Counted from the stretch's first letter, positions 21,424 to 33,822 are shown. The stretch is 64,000 nucleotides of DNA from Camellia lanceoleosa (GCA_025200525.1 CM045770.1:127635429-127699428), one strand, 5' to 3'. Numbers and translations: made by a program. The notes: generated by a model from the sequence alone, not told the origin.

Positions 21424-22624
21424 TTTTTAACAAGTTTTTAAACACATTAACTTTTTAAACTTTTTAAAAAAGTTAAAAAATCATGCAAAAGCAAACCCTC
21501 CATACCAACTGTATAACTTGAATCTTAATTTGAAGATTAAGGAATGTGCATTGTGATTAAAGGTTAATTTATTGAATTATTAAGGATTTTCTCTGACTAT
21601 AAGATTGGTGTGTCTCCACGTAAACAAAAAGAAAAATGAAAATGATTCATCCTTACTGATGTGGAATTAGGGAGATTAAAGATGAAAGAGAGAAGAGTGT
21701 GGAATCGCTTCACATAGATTTTTGCCACGTCATTAGAGGTGGAATTTAAGGTCATCATTAAGGAATGTAACATCTCTCAAACAGAAACTGGCCTAATGCT
21801 TTAATATTTACTAGTCCACAACTATTTTCTACTTTTTCTTTTTTCTTTTATTTATTTATTTATTTTGTCTTTCTTTTTTGTTTTTCCAATATATAATCCA
21901 ACATGTTTAATATTTGAATCCCTTGTATAGACTGAGATTGATTTTTACTGCTTAATCTTTCATGCCATGCCATATGTTATCATCAATACACCAAAGTTTT
22001 TTTTCTTCCTTTTACTCATCCCCAAACATTTACGCGCACTACTACTTGTATCAACAATTCTAAACAACCACCTCATCTTGAAATACCATATACTAGGTTG
22101 TAAGACTGACTGATCACATCTTCCATTCAAATTCTCTTCATTACATAATTAAAAGTTCCAATAATCACCTCATATTAATCTCACAAATAATTAATATGTA
22201 ATCAATGAACAAGACATCATATTTTGCTTAAGATTAAAGCTATATCCATCAATTGATATATTAATTAGTGTAATAACGGATGATGTGGCATAATTTAGAG
22301 GTTTTGAGTCTTATAGTTTGTATAATAGGTAGAGTAATAGTTTTGAAGTGATAATATTAGAGTATATATTGGCACACTAATTGATAAATCAATTGATACA
22401 TGTAATACCACTGTTAATAGTTTTGTGATGGAAATCCAAAGAGAATCTTTTGTCTTAAAAATTGTTTGTGTCTCAATTTTCTCTTTATAATTAAATCACA
22501 TAAAAAATCTCATAATAAAAAAATATACGCGAATAAATTGGGATCAGAGACATAATAATTTATGGAAGAAAAGCAGATAGAAGATTACAACATTTATCAG
22601 ATATTTGGACTTCTTCCTTAGTTA

Positions 22625-23265
22625 GGACTAGGGTTGCAAAGCAGTCGAGTCGAGTCGAGCAGAGTTTTAGAATATTTGGACTTATTTATTACGATTTTAA
22701 TGAACTTGAGCTCGAACTCAATAAAAATTTAACGAACTGAGCTTGAGCCGAGTTGGCTTAGGCTTGACTCGAGCTCAAGCTCAAGCCTATTTACGAGCCT
22801 TAACGAGCCAAAAAATTTATAAATTCATATTTGTGTATCAGACTAAAGTTATAATTAAAACTTTGATTATACAATTATATATACAATATATATAAACATA
22901 CTAAAAAAACGTTAATATTTTATCAAAACAATAATATCTACTGCCACTATTATATAAATGTATTATCTATAGTTAACTATTATTTACATTTATATTTTTT
23001 AAATATATAAATAACATATTTATCTTATTTTTTATACATATTTTTATATTATTTAATATATAAATAACAAATATTAAACGAGCCAGCTAACGAGTCGAGC
23101 TTACGAGCTAAGCTTTAGAATATTTGGGCTTGTTTATTAAAAATTTAACAAACTTGAGCTCGAGTTCGAATGCAAAAAAAAAAAAAAAAGAAAAAAAAAA
23201 GAAAAGAAAAACTTAACGAACCAAATTCAAACAAACTCTTACCGAATCAAGTTTGAGCCTATTCA
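22625..23265. repeat. GAGCTCGAG-rich non-autonomous repeat
   Basis: It starts near TAGGGTTGCAAAGCAGTCGA and is full of GAGTCGAG, GAGCTCGA and GAGCTTGAGC words at both ends, with an AT-rich centre. The right end (CCTATTCATAAGCGGCTCTA) roughly inverts the left. The organisation parallels 1188-1665. I recognise the general style as a hAT-like plant repeat, but I cannot define a target duplication. Confidence 0.4.
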
Positions 23266-23804
23266 TAAGCGGCTCTATTCATTTATCACACTAGATAGGC
23301 CACAAGTGGTCATATTCTATCCAATTGGATATTGTGCTAGCTACATTCCTTTTTCCCTAAGACTTTCATTCAGGTAAGATAGTCCTAATCTTCCACGAAT
23401 TCCCATTCTTATCCATGACTTGTCATCTTTTGGATATCATTCATCATCCAAGTGTTATAGAATAAGGATAAGTCTTGGTACGTTGAATTCGACTGGCTCG
23501 AGAGGAGCTCGAATCTAGGTGTAACCCTTACCTCATCAATTCACATAGGTGTCTGAGTTGTGATTAAGTAACTTTCGAAAATCATAAGGCTCGAATGGTC
23601 CAAGTTCTTTATACATCCCCATTTCTTTGTACAACCCATCTCAAAGTTTTCACCACACATTTCATTTGAAATAAAAAAAAAAAAAAGAAAAGAATAGAGT
23701 AGAGAGAGAGAGAGAGAGCGGAGACCCATTAGCACCGATTGAAGTGTTCAAAGAGTAGAGAGAGGAGCCGACTGTCTTTGCCGATGAGGTTCTTTGTTGC
23801 TTTT

Positions 23805-23965
23805 TGTGTGTGCCGAAGGGTGTTGCCACTACTACAGTGTGTGCCGAAGGGTGCTGCCACTGATGCTATGTGTGCCGAAAGGTGCTATCGCCATCTTCTT
23901 GTGTGTCTTGAAAGGTGATACACATCTTCTTGTGTGTGGCAAAAGGTGCTATCGCTGCTCTTACA
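23805..23965 (+). repeat. 31-33-bp minisatellite (GTGTGTGCCGAAAGG)
   Basis: Five units share GTGTGTGCCGAARGGTGYT or decayed forms of it. Any open frame here is a by-product of the repeat. The second copy at about 56195-56340 is shorter and altered. Confidence 0.8.
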
Positions 23966-24029
23966 GGTGGGTGTGATTTCAAGTAATGGATTGATTTTTA
24001 GTTAACAAGCTCTGTATGATTTGAAATTT

Positions 24030-24034
24030 GTTAG
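24030..24034. repeat. Presumed left target duplication of element M
   Basis: GTTAG immediately precedes the TG boundary of the LTR. The matching right copy would lie beyond the 5' LTR, which is cut off by the N gap, so it cannot be verified. The bases after the inner LTR end (GTTGC) do not match, as expected if they belong to the PPT. Confidence 0.4.
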
Positions 24035-24234
24035 TGTAGCCCGGCTTTTTCGTGCCCCCTTTCGAAAGGTTTGAAAGAAAGCCCTATAGTTCGGACTCCC
24101 GCGGTTCTGAATCTAGTCTCATAAGTGCAACGTGAAATTGATAAACACCAAAGAGTCCAAATCCGGCAAATGGTTTTGGAAGATTGATTTTAAATCAAAT
24201 AATGCCAAAATTGAACTGCTTTGCCAGATACAGA

Positions 24235-24263
24235 GTCGTCACCTAAATATTTTATTTTTGAGA
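24235..24263 (-). other. PBS-like tract inside the M LTR
   Basis: On the minus strand the tract reads AGGTGACGACTCTGTATCTG. The equivalent place in the nested solo LTR (36963-36982) reads AGGTGGTGACTCTGTATCTG. This resembles the TGGCGACTC primer site of Ogre elements, yet it lies inside the LTR, about 170-220 bp from its end. Confidence 0.4.
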
Positions 24264-25424
24264 AAATTTACGAAACCCTGACTCGTGCCGAAGGCTATGT
24301 GTCCGTCATCACCAAAGTTGCCTCGGCTCGAGAACTTAGGTACGAGGGGGGAAGGTCATGAATTGAGCACCCCCGCTCGCCCGATCAAAGATCGGCCTCT
24401 ATTAATCATGATATGATATTTTATAAATATTATGCGTTCTTGTTCCGGTTATTAATCTAACCTTACTATATGATCTTGGCATAAGCAAAGTATAGATCGC
24501 CGCAAGATATGGAACATTTCTACTCATGTTTGTATCTGAAAATGGTTTGAAGTTGCCACCCTCAAGTGGGCTTAAAGATTACGGATTTGCCACCAAACAA
24601 AGTGGGCTTAAAACATGATTTGCCACTCAACAAAGTGGGCTTAAAACTTACATTCGTTGAATCGTTCCAATTCAAACAACAAGCCTTCATCCACAAGCAT
24701 TCATGCAGGTTAGCATTTAAGCACATAGTCTCATGGCAAGCATGCAAAACATGGCAATATGGCCATCACACTTATGCAAGTATGCTAAAGCATAAAACTA
24801 ACCGAGTACTCCAAGCCAAAACAGAAACTAGTTAGAAAGATACATGATCCTAACTATGCAAGATGTCTAATGCAACACATGCAATAATGCAATTAATAGG
24901 CTCGGCTACTAATATAGCAGATAAAATAACTTGATAACATGTTGTTAAACATGTATTCAAATAAGATATTGAAATGACAATGCAGTTTGAATGATGCGTC
25001 GAGCCTCAGTGCATGCAATACGAATGAATGGATGTAAGCATGTGATATGCTAATCAAAACATGTCCTAATCTAACTATCAAAAGCGATTAAATAAAAGGG
25101 AGAAAGACGTGGGGTTGAAAAATATACACACACACGCACACTTATTACAACATTACGCCCTCGCGAAGGAGGGTCCGAATAAATAAGCCAACTAACTAGC
25201 TACGCTAATTAAGCTAATTATTACAACACTAATTAATCAACTAATTAACTAGACAAGTTAACTAAACGACCTCGGGAAACGAGGGATGCATGCATGCTCG
25301 GTTCCTCCACCCGAAAAGTCACCGTTTTGCTGCTGCGAGCCTCTGTTTGCACATTTGAACACCAAAAATTCTGCCAACTTCCAGAATACCTCTACTCCAC
25401 CTCAGGAACACAATATGCAAATTT

Positions 25425-25520
25425 CATTGGTGGCCGACAGGGGGCCTATCGGCTACTAATGGTGGCCGGTCGGCTACAACTAGTAGCCGATCGGCTGCTA
25501 GTGGTGGTCGGTCGGCCACT
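25425..25520. repeat. GGCCGATCGGC-type palindromic minisatellite in the M LTR
   Basis: Units such as GTGGCCGGTCGGCTA and TAGCCGATCGGCTGCTA repeat about every 25-30 bp. Many are near-palindromes centred on CCGATCGG. The nested solo LTR has a related cluster at about 35685-35795. Confidence 0.7.
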
Positions 25521-26953
25521 AATGACATGAACTCCTATTTTTTCAGCAACAGAGAGAAGACAAAGCGAAATAGTGTATTCTCATATATTATTTGCACACT
25601 TTGCCCCTTCTTTTCATGGGGAGATCAAAGGAGGGACAAAGTTTGGGTTTACAAACCATCAATCAAGCAATTTCATTGCATGATGGTTTGTGAAACCAAT
25701 TGTGCAAGTTCAATGAATGCAAAATGAGACCAAAGGACCATCACCCTATCATGCATGATCAAGAGCAATGGAGACCAAGGAAAATGACACATTTCATCAC
25801 TTATGAATATGGAAGGCCTCATTTCCCTTGTGTTCAAACTAACGTCCAATTTGAACATATGCAATGCAACACAAAGAATGCTTATCTTGCCTCTTTTACT
25901 TGTCCAATTTTGTTTACTCATTTTAATTACCAAAGCCATTCTTTAATCCATTAAGTCTATTAGTGAGTGTCCTCTAATGGAAAGATGACTCGAACAACAA
26001 GTTGCTTTGGGCATGAAAGAGGCATTACACTGTTGGTAATGAACTCCCTAAGGGATTAAACCATTAGGTGCAACACCTCCATTTCATACTTAGGCAAACA
26101 AGAGGTTTAAAGCCACTTTCAAAGCAAACAAAAGAGTAAAGACTTGAGGGAGATTGTAGAGATTATAGTGCTGAAATGAAGTGCAAAACAACACTAAAAT
26201 ATTCTTTTAACCCCAAACAATGATGATTCAAGCATTAAAACATCAAGCTAGTGAAGGAAATTACACTACAACTATGCAATACAAGACTCAAATGAATTAA
26301 CCAGCCTAAAATAGGGCCAAAATAGGTCAAAAAGCAGGCTTAAAACATGCTGGACTTGAGCCATAAAAAGCTAAAATAATAAGCTAACATGTGAGGCTAA
26401 CTAGGTATGCAAACAAGACACAAGGAGGAGGCTAACCCTCCAATTTTGAACTTCAAAATAAGGTTTTTACCACTAAAAAACCTCTGAAATTCAGTGATTA
26501 AAAGGTCCAAAAAAGTTGGTTTAAAAGTGGTGAAAAAAGGTATAAAGGCTTAACAAACAAAGGAGCAAGAAGGGTGGACCACCCCCTAACTCAAAGAGAC
26601 CTCAAACCAACACTTTTAAGTCACAAAAACAGAATTTTTGACAGTTCAAAATCAGCCCAAAAACAGTTGAAATAGATGGCAAAACCAAGATACAAAACAA
26701 GTATAAATAAGGTAAGTGCTATACCTTTGAAGTAAAGCACAAAATAGCCAATAATCCAAGCTCAAACCACCTTCTAGAGCTCAAACAAGACTCCAAATAA
26801 TTTCAGGCCAAATGTGAGAGTATTTGGTTAAGGGTTGGTATGCAAAAGCTAAGGACTTGTGAGCAAATGTGTACAAAATATTAAAAGAGAGAGATATATA
26901 TATATATTTTTGCTCTAATTTTTCTAACCCTCCAAAATGGGAGAGGAACCTCC

Positions 26954-26963
26954 CTATTTATAG
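26954..26963 (-). promoter_or_regulatory. TATA box of the M LTR
   Basis: Minus strand CTATAAATAG, in a tract reading GTTTCTCTATAAATAGGGAG. The corresponding position in the nested solo LTR is TATATAAG at 33823-33830. It is the likely core promoter of the element. Confidence 0.55.
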
Positions 26964-27333
26964 AGAAACACCCCATTGAGCTTAGAAACATCTCACCATA
27001 CATGTGTATGGAGATGCAGCTCAGTGTGTAACAATTGGCACAACTATCAATAAATTCGTAGAAAAGAGCACTGGTGGCCGATCGACCTCACCCATGACTG
27101 ACAAAAACATCCCATGGCCGACAGCCTTCGGTGGTGTCCGACAGGTCACCAAGAGGTCCAGAACACCAAGTTTTGGTCCAAAACAAGGTATAGAAAGAAT
27201 AAGGTTTAGAGGCTCAAGACAAAGGCGTTCATGAGGACTTGAGCGTTCAAAACGAACACAAACATGCACAATCATCGAGTGCACAAGCGATGACATCTAA
27301 GTCTTGAGGACGGTAAAAAATGGGATGTCTACA

Positions 27334-27346
27334 GTTGCCCCTTTTT
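27334..27346 (-). other. Polypurine tract of element M
   Basis: The minus strand reads AAAAAGGGGCAAC immediately before TGTAGACATC. This marks 24035-27333 as the 3' LTR of a minus-strand element and not a solo LTR. Confidence 0.75.
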
Positions 27347-27468
27347 GACAGAACTCGGAAGTCATAAAATGACGGGAGTGAATGTCAAAGCCCAGAGATG
27401 ACCAATTTTTGACAAGGCCGAAGGCTTGGACAAACAAACAAGTAAGACAAAGAAAGGTTGCGGGCTTT

Positions 27469-27504
27469 CTACGTATCTCTTTGCAAGGAATCAAACCAAC
27501 GTAG
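27469..27504. other. CTACGTATC...ACGTAG motif near the PPT
   Basis: CTACGTATC is followed 20 bases later by an ACGTAG half (stem CTACGT/ACGTAG), with AATCAA between. The same arrangement recurs at 38137-38173. I recall similar CTACGTATC tracts close to the PPT or LTR of other large plant gypsy elements. Its role is unknown. Confidence 0.5.
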
Positions 27505-27789
27505 TTTTGGGGCAAGATGCAAGTGAAATGCATAATGTAGAACATAACTTATGATCATGCAATGAGGCTATAACGAAACATTTAAATGCAAATGCTATGC
27601 AATGAAAAATGCCACATTCATACAAACCAAAACGAGGTACAACAATCTCATACACAAAAAGAAGTAAGTAAATAAACACGCCACGCGTAGGAATCACAAG
27701 TCAAACCACATTTCATGCGAAAGGATGTAAGAAAATTATGCAAGCTTAACTACGCGACGCGCAGAAAGATGAAGATGAAGAGAAACACC

Positions 27790-28250
27790 AGCACACGAGG
27801 TCTCAAGCAAGATTCCAACGTGTTGCCGCGAAAGGAGAAAAAGAGGCATGAACACCGGGATGCACCCAAATGTTTCTAACTGAAGCGTCCTAATGCGTAG
27901 CACGTGAGAGGAGAAAGGGGTAGCGAGAACATCGGAAAGCACCCAAATGTCTCTAACTGAAGGTGTCCAAACACGTCGCACTCGAAAGGAGAAGAGGTAA
28001 TGAGAACATCGAGACGAGCCCAAATGTCTCTAGCCGAAGCGTCCTAACGCGTCGCACGCGAGAGGAGAAAGAGGTAATGAGAACATCGGGACACACCCAA
28101 ATGTCTCTAACTGAAGGCATCCTAATGCGTCGCATGCGAGAAGAGAAGAGGTAATGAGAACACCGGGATGCACCCAAATGTCTCTAACCGAAGGCGTCCT
28201 AACGCGTCGCATGGGAGAGGAGAAAAAGGTGGTGTAAACACCGGGCGTAT
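27790..28250 (+). repeat. About 77-bp tandem array in M 3' region
   Basis: CACCCAAATGTCTCTAAC recurs about every 76-78 bp (near 27865, 27941, 28018, 28096, 28172), with ACGCGTCGCACGCGAGAGG and GGTAATGAGAACATCG between. There are about six units. The second copy lies at about 60060-60500. Confidence 0.88.
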
Positions 28251-28394
28251 CTGAATATTTTTAACCGAAGCGAGTAATTCAAAGGACGGGAATGATTTCA
28301 CCTGGAACTCCTCTGAATGAACCGTACATACAATATCATGCCTGCATAAGAAATAGACTTAACAAATACAGCATAGTAAGGGTGCATGCTCTAT

Positions 28395-28610
28395 GCACAA
28401 TAAACAAAGCATGTTTTATGCAAATGTGGTGAAAGCATGTTCTATGCATGATAATTGGAAGCATGTTCTATTCAAATGGAGAAGTGCATGTCCTATGCAT
28501 ATTCTATGCAACAATGGAGAAATGCATATTTCATGCAACAATGGAGGAATGCATATTCTATGCAACAATGGAGAAATGCATATTCTACGCAACAATAGAG
28601 AATGCAACTT
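28395..28610 (+). repeat. 27-bp tandem array in M 3' region
   Basis: Units of GGAGAAATGCATATTCTATG plus CAACAAT repeat with 27-bp spacing and decay to the left into GCATGTTCTATGC words. The second copy is at about 60660-60860. Open frames here are repeat artefacts. Confidence 0.85.
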
Positions 28611-29304
28611 CCGATTTACCCCTCGGAAGAGTTGCAACAAGTTAAAAAGGATACACCTCATTTGTGTTGATTAGTGATAAACATCATGCACCAAAGACAC
28701 GGTTTAGAGCTTCCGCAGAGGCAATTTGAGCTTAAAAGTGAACTTTTCTTGCACTTTTGGAGAACTAAGGACACAAAAAGCAGCAAGACTCAAAGGATGA
28801 ACACTGGAAGATTGACGACCACCAGGGAGGGGTGTCGGCCACCCCTAAGGGTTTTGGCCTGTGGTGGCCGTTAGCCTGATGGTGGCCGGCCATCGATGGC
28901 AGATCGGCCCTTTTTGGTCTTTTCACCTTCGGGTCTTTAAGTAAACACACCCAAACTTCATTTCCTCACTTCCTTTTGTCCGAAATCCATCCCTCTCTGA
29001 CTCTAGACATTCCGTCTCTCTAGATCCGAGCTTTATACGCTTTTTCCAACACCCCACGTGAAGTTGATTCGCTAAAACCTCTTGATTTCCTTCGTTTTGA
29101 ACCGACTGAAAATTGATTTCGGTGTTTTTTTCTTCATTTTCACCACTTGAGGCTTGTTCCCCTTGAGTTTCTCTTCGGTTTGGCGCCTTTTCTCAGGCTT
29201 TGTCTTTTTCTCCCATTTTCTCTCACCTAGGGTTTGACTTGAGTTGACTTTTGGCATTTTCCATCTATTTTCCCCATTTTCTTCACTCTTCACCTATATT
29301 CCAG

Positions 29305-31265
29305 ATGGCAGACGACTTTCCACATGACGGGGCTCTTCCAGAGGCGGAGTTCGAGGCGATTTGATTACGATCTGAGCGAGCCCTTACACTGGGAGTGAGG
29401 CCTTTTGGCGTGGCGATGTATCATTTCGAGGCACATTCACTTTCTTTGGGCGTTAGGCACTTCATTGATTTGTTGATGCGCAAGCGGATCTCTTCTTGAG
29501 GAGCGATTCCTATTTTATTTGTTGCCGTTGAGGTACGAACTTTATGCACTTGCACATTTGATGTTCTTTACTTGTATTTCTTGCAATACCTTTTATCTGA
29601 CTGTGTTTTCATCAATGCGATTGCATTTGTTTTGTACTTCCTTTTCATCGAACTGTGTTTATACTGATTCACATGTCCTCTGCCACAGGGTGACACTCGC
29701 GCATACAGGGGCTATCGGGCCACGACGGCCAGAGATTGGTACGACGAGCTCCTTCTTGAGTATCTGAGCTATTGTTGAGGCGAGCGGCTTGACTATTGCT
29801 TTGGATTGTCACGAGTCATAGCGAGCCGTCCACTTCTTGGAGCACTAGTGGAGAGATGGTGGGACACCACTAACTCTCTCTACCTTTCCACTACCAGAGA
29901 GATGATGATGACCCTTTACGACTTCGCTATGATCACAGGCCTAAGCGTAGGGGGTGATCCGATTCCTCTTGATCCTGATATGGGGGAGTGAGAGGCTTCT
30001 TGGATTGAGCTTCTGGGGGCGCACCCGCCTTTGTTCCGGACAGCCCAGGTTAGATACAACTGGTTCGAGGAGCAGTTTCGAGGGACCGAGCCAGAGACAA
30101 TAGAGGAGATAGAGCACTACGCTTGGGGTTTTTTGATGTTCCTCTTCGGTACCACCCTGTTTGTGAACAGGACGAACACTATAGGGCTATATTTGCTGAG
30201 CGCATTGGTGGTCCTTCCCCGAGTGAGTTTCTATGATTGGGGTGGGGCCAACCTTGCTACCCTGTACAGCTATATGAGCTCGACCTCCCGCATGATTGGA
30301 CACTTGACCGGAGGCTATTGGCAAGCCTGAGAGGTACACATCTTAGTTCCCTCTTTACACTTTGCATTTTCTGTTCAGCATTTCTTGCTTTACATCTGTT
30401 CAACGCATGTACTTTATGCTTTGCATTTCCTATATCTGTTCATACACTGTATGCTTTCTGCTTTGCATTTCTTATATCTGTTCATACACTATATTGATCA
30501 TATATCCTTGCGCTTTCTCCATAGCTATGGGTGTATGTGTACTTCCCGACTCTTGCCCCAGAGCTAGAGGTGGAGGTTCCATTAACGATCTCCTATTCAT
30601 GGGTGTACGATGGTTAGCTTCGCCGCAAGACTCGCGAGCCTTTTTCTTTCTTTAGGCGTTACTTTGACACCGTAGCTGCTCATGAGGTAACCTAAAACAC
30701 AGTCATCATTTGCTTTCACACTATTCTGATTTACATTAGCAACTGACAGTAACTAATAACTTGTTCACTTTCTATTTCAGATCACATGGCAACCATGGGC
30801 CATGATACTGACAAGGATTCAGGGCCAGTATAATACGGCCTGGGCATTTCTCGCTATCGTATTCTACTTGAGGGTCTGGTCTGCCGAGCCTGGTACCTTG
30901 GTGAAAGAGTCATACGCCAGTCTTTGGGTATGCCTACTCAGTTCATACTGATGACGCTGCCAGAGTCCATGAGATCAATATATGAACTTGAGATCCAAAT
31001 GCGTCTTACGCGAGAGGAGTATGTGAACTTGAGATCCAAACGCGTCTTCTGCGAGAGTATGTGAACTTGAGATCCAAACGCGTCTTCTAGGAGAGGAGTA
31101 ATAGTGAACTTGAGATCCAAACACGTCTTACGTGAGAGGAGTATGTGAACTGGAGATCCAAACGCGTCTTATGCGAGATGAGTATGTGAACTTGAGATCC
31201 AAACGCGTCTTACGTGAGAGGAGTATGTGAACTTGAGATCCAAACGCGTCTTACGAGAGAGGAAG
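29305..31265 (+). pseudogene. Plant mobile domain (PMD) gene, copy 1, antisense to element M
   Basis: Four exons have clean signals: 29305-29532 (GAG|GTACG), 29689-30333 (ACAG| to GAG|GTACA), 30525-30686 (ATAG| to GAG|GTAAC) and 30781 onward (TTCAG|). The start ATG gives MADDFPHD. The domain signatures are SRVIASRPLLGALVERWWDT, DFAMITGLSVGGDPIPLD, FRTAQVRYNWFEEQFRGTEP and VCRAWYLGERVIRQSLG (exon 4, another phase). They match the MAIN/MAIL-type PMD family, which also occurs inside plant MULE and Ty3/gypsy elements. Exon 1 is scrambled here, exon 2 has stops where relatives have Trp, and exon 4 is frameshifted. The second copy (61556-63480) repairs exon 1 but breaks exon 2. Exon 4 runs into a 41-bp tandem array. 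In Arabidopsis, PMD proteins act in gene and transposon silencing, but whether this copy does is unknown. Confidence 0.75.
30981..31265 (+). repeat. About 41-bp tandem array at the 3' end of the PMD gene
   Basis: Seven units of GTATGTGAACTTGAGATCCA plus AACGCGTCTTACGCGAGAGGA follow one another at 40-42 bp. The first unit can be read as the end of the PMD frame (LTREEYVNLRSK). Because 41 is not a multiple of three, the array cannot stay in frame. The second copy is at about 63215-63485. Confidence 0.88.
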
Positions 31266-32032
31266 AAGATATGGTAGAATGACAAGGGGTAACCTCTAAA
31301 TGTAGAAGCCACTGATGCCACTTTTTTTTTTTTTGGGATCATATTCACAACTTTCCCTATTCTCCAACGGGGTGACAGACTAGGTTGGTTCAGTATCCAG
31401 AATTGAGGCGCATACACGCTACCTCAACCTATAGGGCTATACTAGACCACCTGAAGTCGTTTGGGCACGACAAACACCAAAGGAATTGCACCTCTAGAGG
31501 AATTAAGGTCGCCTAGACCCCTTTTGTTTTTTTACACTAGTTTCAGATAGACTCTTTTCTTTTTGAAAGACTTCTCTTTTGTTTTTTTATTTTGTAAAAC
31601 AATGATCGGGGTTGAACCCGCTAGTTTTATCAAGTGTTATTGTGGATGATCTCTTCTTGCAAATATCTTGTACTGTGTTTGCATCTGATGACTGGATAAC
31701 ACTTGCATGATAATCTTTAAAGAACACTTGCGCTTGAATTGGTTCATGAATCGGATAATAATATCAACGGACAAAATGAAAAAACTACAACTTGATAACA
31801 AAAGAAACTTAATGAAAACAACTTGAACATACTAAAACAAAAGACTTGGTAATAAAACAAGACTCAAAATACAGCCACAACACAAGAGGACAAAAGGACA
31901 CAAGAGGACAACACAATGTTTGGCCCACCCACCACTAAAGGCTATCATCACTACTCCATCTAAATTCTGTAAATGGTACTCCCATAATGTTGTTTCTTGC
32001 AGAAGAGCAAGGTTTTACATTTTTCTCTCAAA
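31266..32032. other. Spacer between PMD gene and DUF7745-like gene
   Basis: No gene seen. It contains a T run at 31321-31334, a T-rich tract at 31518-31590 and an A-rich stretch at 31780-31910 like a 3' UTR or upstream region. TTCTTGCAG just before 32000 could be a splice acceptor of the next gene. Confidence 0.5.
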
Positions 32033-32700
32033 ATGGAGATGTGGCCCACCAATAGGCTCCAAGACTGGATAACCACTTTGGATGGATCGGAAAAGATGAA
32101 CTTTTGCAGTTTCGGCCTAAATGCTCTTTTTCAGTTGAGCCGCACTTCACTTTGCTTTCCATTTCTCTATGCCGCTGCTTGGTGCTGGAACCTAATCACA
32201 CATATATTTTGTTTCGGTTCACAAGAGATGTGTCCGACACTCAAAGAATTTCAAGCATTGATGGAATCTCAACATGATAAAGAAATCATGCTTCAACCCT
32301 ATTTTGGCTACGCTCAAGCTTTAGGACGAATGTGTGGGCTTACCTTACACGAAGCTCGATCCCTAGCTCATAATGGGGAACTGGATATTCCAGATTTGAT
32401 TCATCGGTTTTCTATCACCGGTGACGAAGATGACCTCATTTGGCGAGATTATCGTCAGCATGCCCTTTGCTTATGCTTACTCGCACACTTCCTTCTTGCC
32501 CCTAGTTGCGGTGGAGTTAGCATTAAACTAATTGAAGTAGCCCAATGAATTAAAGAGGGTAAGAGTTGTATGGGCTTAGTGTTGGTCGAGACTTTGACGG
32601 GCTTAGATGCTTTTCAACGGGGAGAGACTACTCGATTTGCGGGGAGTCCATTACTTCTCCAGGTATTGTTTCCCACCCTCCTTATTTATGATCCTTACAT

Positions 32701-32705
32701 CACTC
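32701..32705. repeat. Target duplication (left) of solo LTR C
   Basis: CACTC, repeated exactly at 37138-37142. Confidence 0.88.
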
Positions 32706-33680
32706 TGTAGACACCTCATTTTTGACTGTCCTTAAGACTTGGGCGTTACTGATGGTTTACTTGGTGGAGAAAGATGTGCAGGGGAAATGTTCAGTTTCTT
32801 CGGCAATGAGAGAGACAAATCTCAACTTCATACCCCATTTTGGACCAAAGCTATTTTGAATGGTTTTTTTAGACCTTAAAACCCTTTCTTTCAAAACATT
32901 TTTGAAATAAAGTTTTACGTGATGTTAGAGGCTCGCATTTTGTCAAACGTTGCGCTTTTCGGTAAACCGAGCAAGGACAAAGTGGAAATGAATGAAAAAG
33001 AGATGAAATCTTTGAAAAATATTTCAAAACACCTTGTTTAGGGGTTTGAAGTTGAAGAAAGGAGGGGAAGAGAGAAGAAACCAATTTGGAGAAGAAGATA
33101 GGCAAGAATCGCTACGAGAGAGACGAGCAGTCCTTGCTAAATCAAGCTTATCTATCTATACACTTGGAGTTAAGCTATGAGGCCACCACCGTTGGAAAGA
33201 AGACTTCCGGGGCTTCATTTTGCAATCAAGAATCTCCTAAAGCCAAGTCCGGGTGGAGGAGATATGATTGGTTGAAGTTGGACATCATCCCGGTTGGATT
33301 GAATCTGCGCGGCTTCACCAAAATGGGCATAACTTTTTGCACAGGAGGAATTTTAATGCAAGGTTTGCGCCATTGGAAAGCTAACTTCTGGGGCTTCAAT
33401 CTAGACACCCACCGGCCACTTTTTGACCTTGTCAGCCACCTATCGGCCATCAATCTAGCCGGTCGGCCAGAAAAAATAGCAAGCCGGCCATTTATTGTGC
33501 CGACTGGCCATTTATTTGGCCGATGGCTGCTTTTATGGCCGATTTTACCCTTTTGCACCCTTCAGGCATGGTGCATGCCAGCTGTGCTAGCTGGGATGCA
33601 CAAACTCTCTCCCTCGTGCATATATGTGGTTATTTTGAACCTTTGACCCCTTTTGATCCAAACCTTTTGCACCCTTTGAT

Positions 33681-33732
33681 CAAGCTTCTTGAGGAAGCTT
33701 GACCCTTTGTCAAAGCTTCCTCAAGAAGCTTG
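33681..33732 (+). promoter_or_regulatory. AAGCTTC-rich hairpin upstream of the LTR C TATA box
   Basis: CAAGCTTCTTGAGGAAGCTT at 33681-33700 is inverted at 33713-33732, giving a stem of about 20 bp with a 12-nt loop. More AAGCTTC/GAAGCTT words follow to 33810, including a perfect aGAAgcTTCa at 33797-33806. TATATAAG is at 33823. GAAnnTTC arrays are the form of plant heat-shock elements. That function is inferred. Confidence 0.5.
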
Positions 33733-33822
33733 CACCCTTAGCTTAGCTTCTCTTGGAAGCCTTGACCCCCTTGACCCTTCTCATTTAGCTTCTCTAAGAA
33801 GCTTCAAAGCTTTCCCTTGTTT

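Larger units (their letters stand above)
20083..24029. other. AT-rich spacer between Helitron and element M
   Basis: No gene. It contains a poly-A tract at about 20932-20953, a (TAA)n microsatellite, a GAGCTCGAG-rich repeat, a (GA)n tract at about 23698-23717 and a GTGTGTGCCGAA minisatellite, listed separately. Remaining open frames are short and have no motif. Confidence 0.6.
24035..27333 (-). repeat. 3' LTR of element M
   Basis: On the minus strand it starts TGTAGACATCCC at 27333, directly after a PPT, and ends GGGCTACA at 24035, so it has TG...CA ends and a length of 3299 bp. It is homologous, in inverse orientation, to the solo LTR at 32706-37137 over most of its length. It contains a TATA-like CTATAAATAG (26963-26954), a GGCCGATCGGC-rich minisatellite (about 25425-25520) and a PBS-like tract (about 24263-24235). 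Confidence 0.8.
27505..29304. other. 3' untranslated part of element M / leader of the PMD gene
   Basis: Two tandem arrays (27790-28250 and 28395-28610) occupy the left part. Positions 28790-28915 hold another GGCCG-rich cluster. Positions 28930-29304 are a T/C-rich tract directly upstream of the PMD start codon and probably its promoter or leader. No other coding sequence is recognisable. Confidence 0.55.
19305..31768 (+). repeat. Copy 1 of a 12.4-kb direct duplication
   Basis: Colinear with 51772-64000 over its whole length. It runs from inside the Helitron-like element, through the spacer and the 3' LTR of element M, to just past the PMD gene. Copy 1 is about 235 bp longer. The copies differ by homopolymer length and by clustered small changes. 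See the findings for why an assembly duplication is likely. Confidence 0.95.

Noticed and set aside
24035..27333. Left LTR as a solo LTR
   Set aside because: Flanks GTTAG and GTTGC do not match, and a good PPT abuts the inner end. A 3' LTR of a minus-strand element fits better.
27736..28212. Overlapping open frames with repeated residues on both strands
   Set aside because: By-products of the 77-bp tandem array.
28395..28661. Repeat-rich small proteins and a CRISPR-like periodic pattern
   Set aside because: 27-bp head-to-tail array without distinct spacers, in a plant genome. Not a CRISPR array or a gene.
30981..31265. Coding tandem repeat extending the PMD protein
   Set aside because: The unit is about 41 bp, not a multiple of three, so only the first unit can be in frame.
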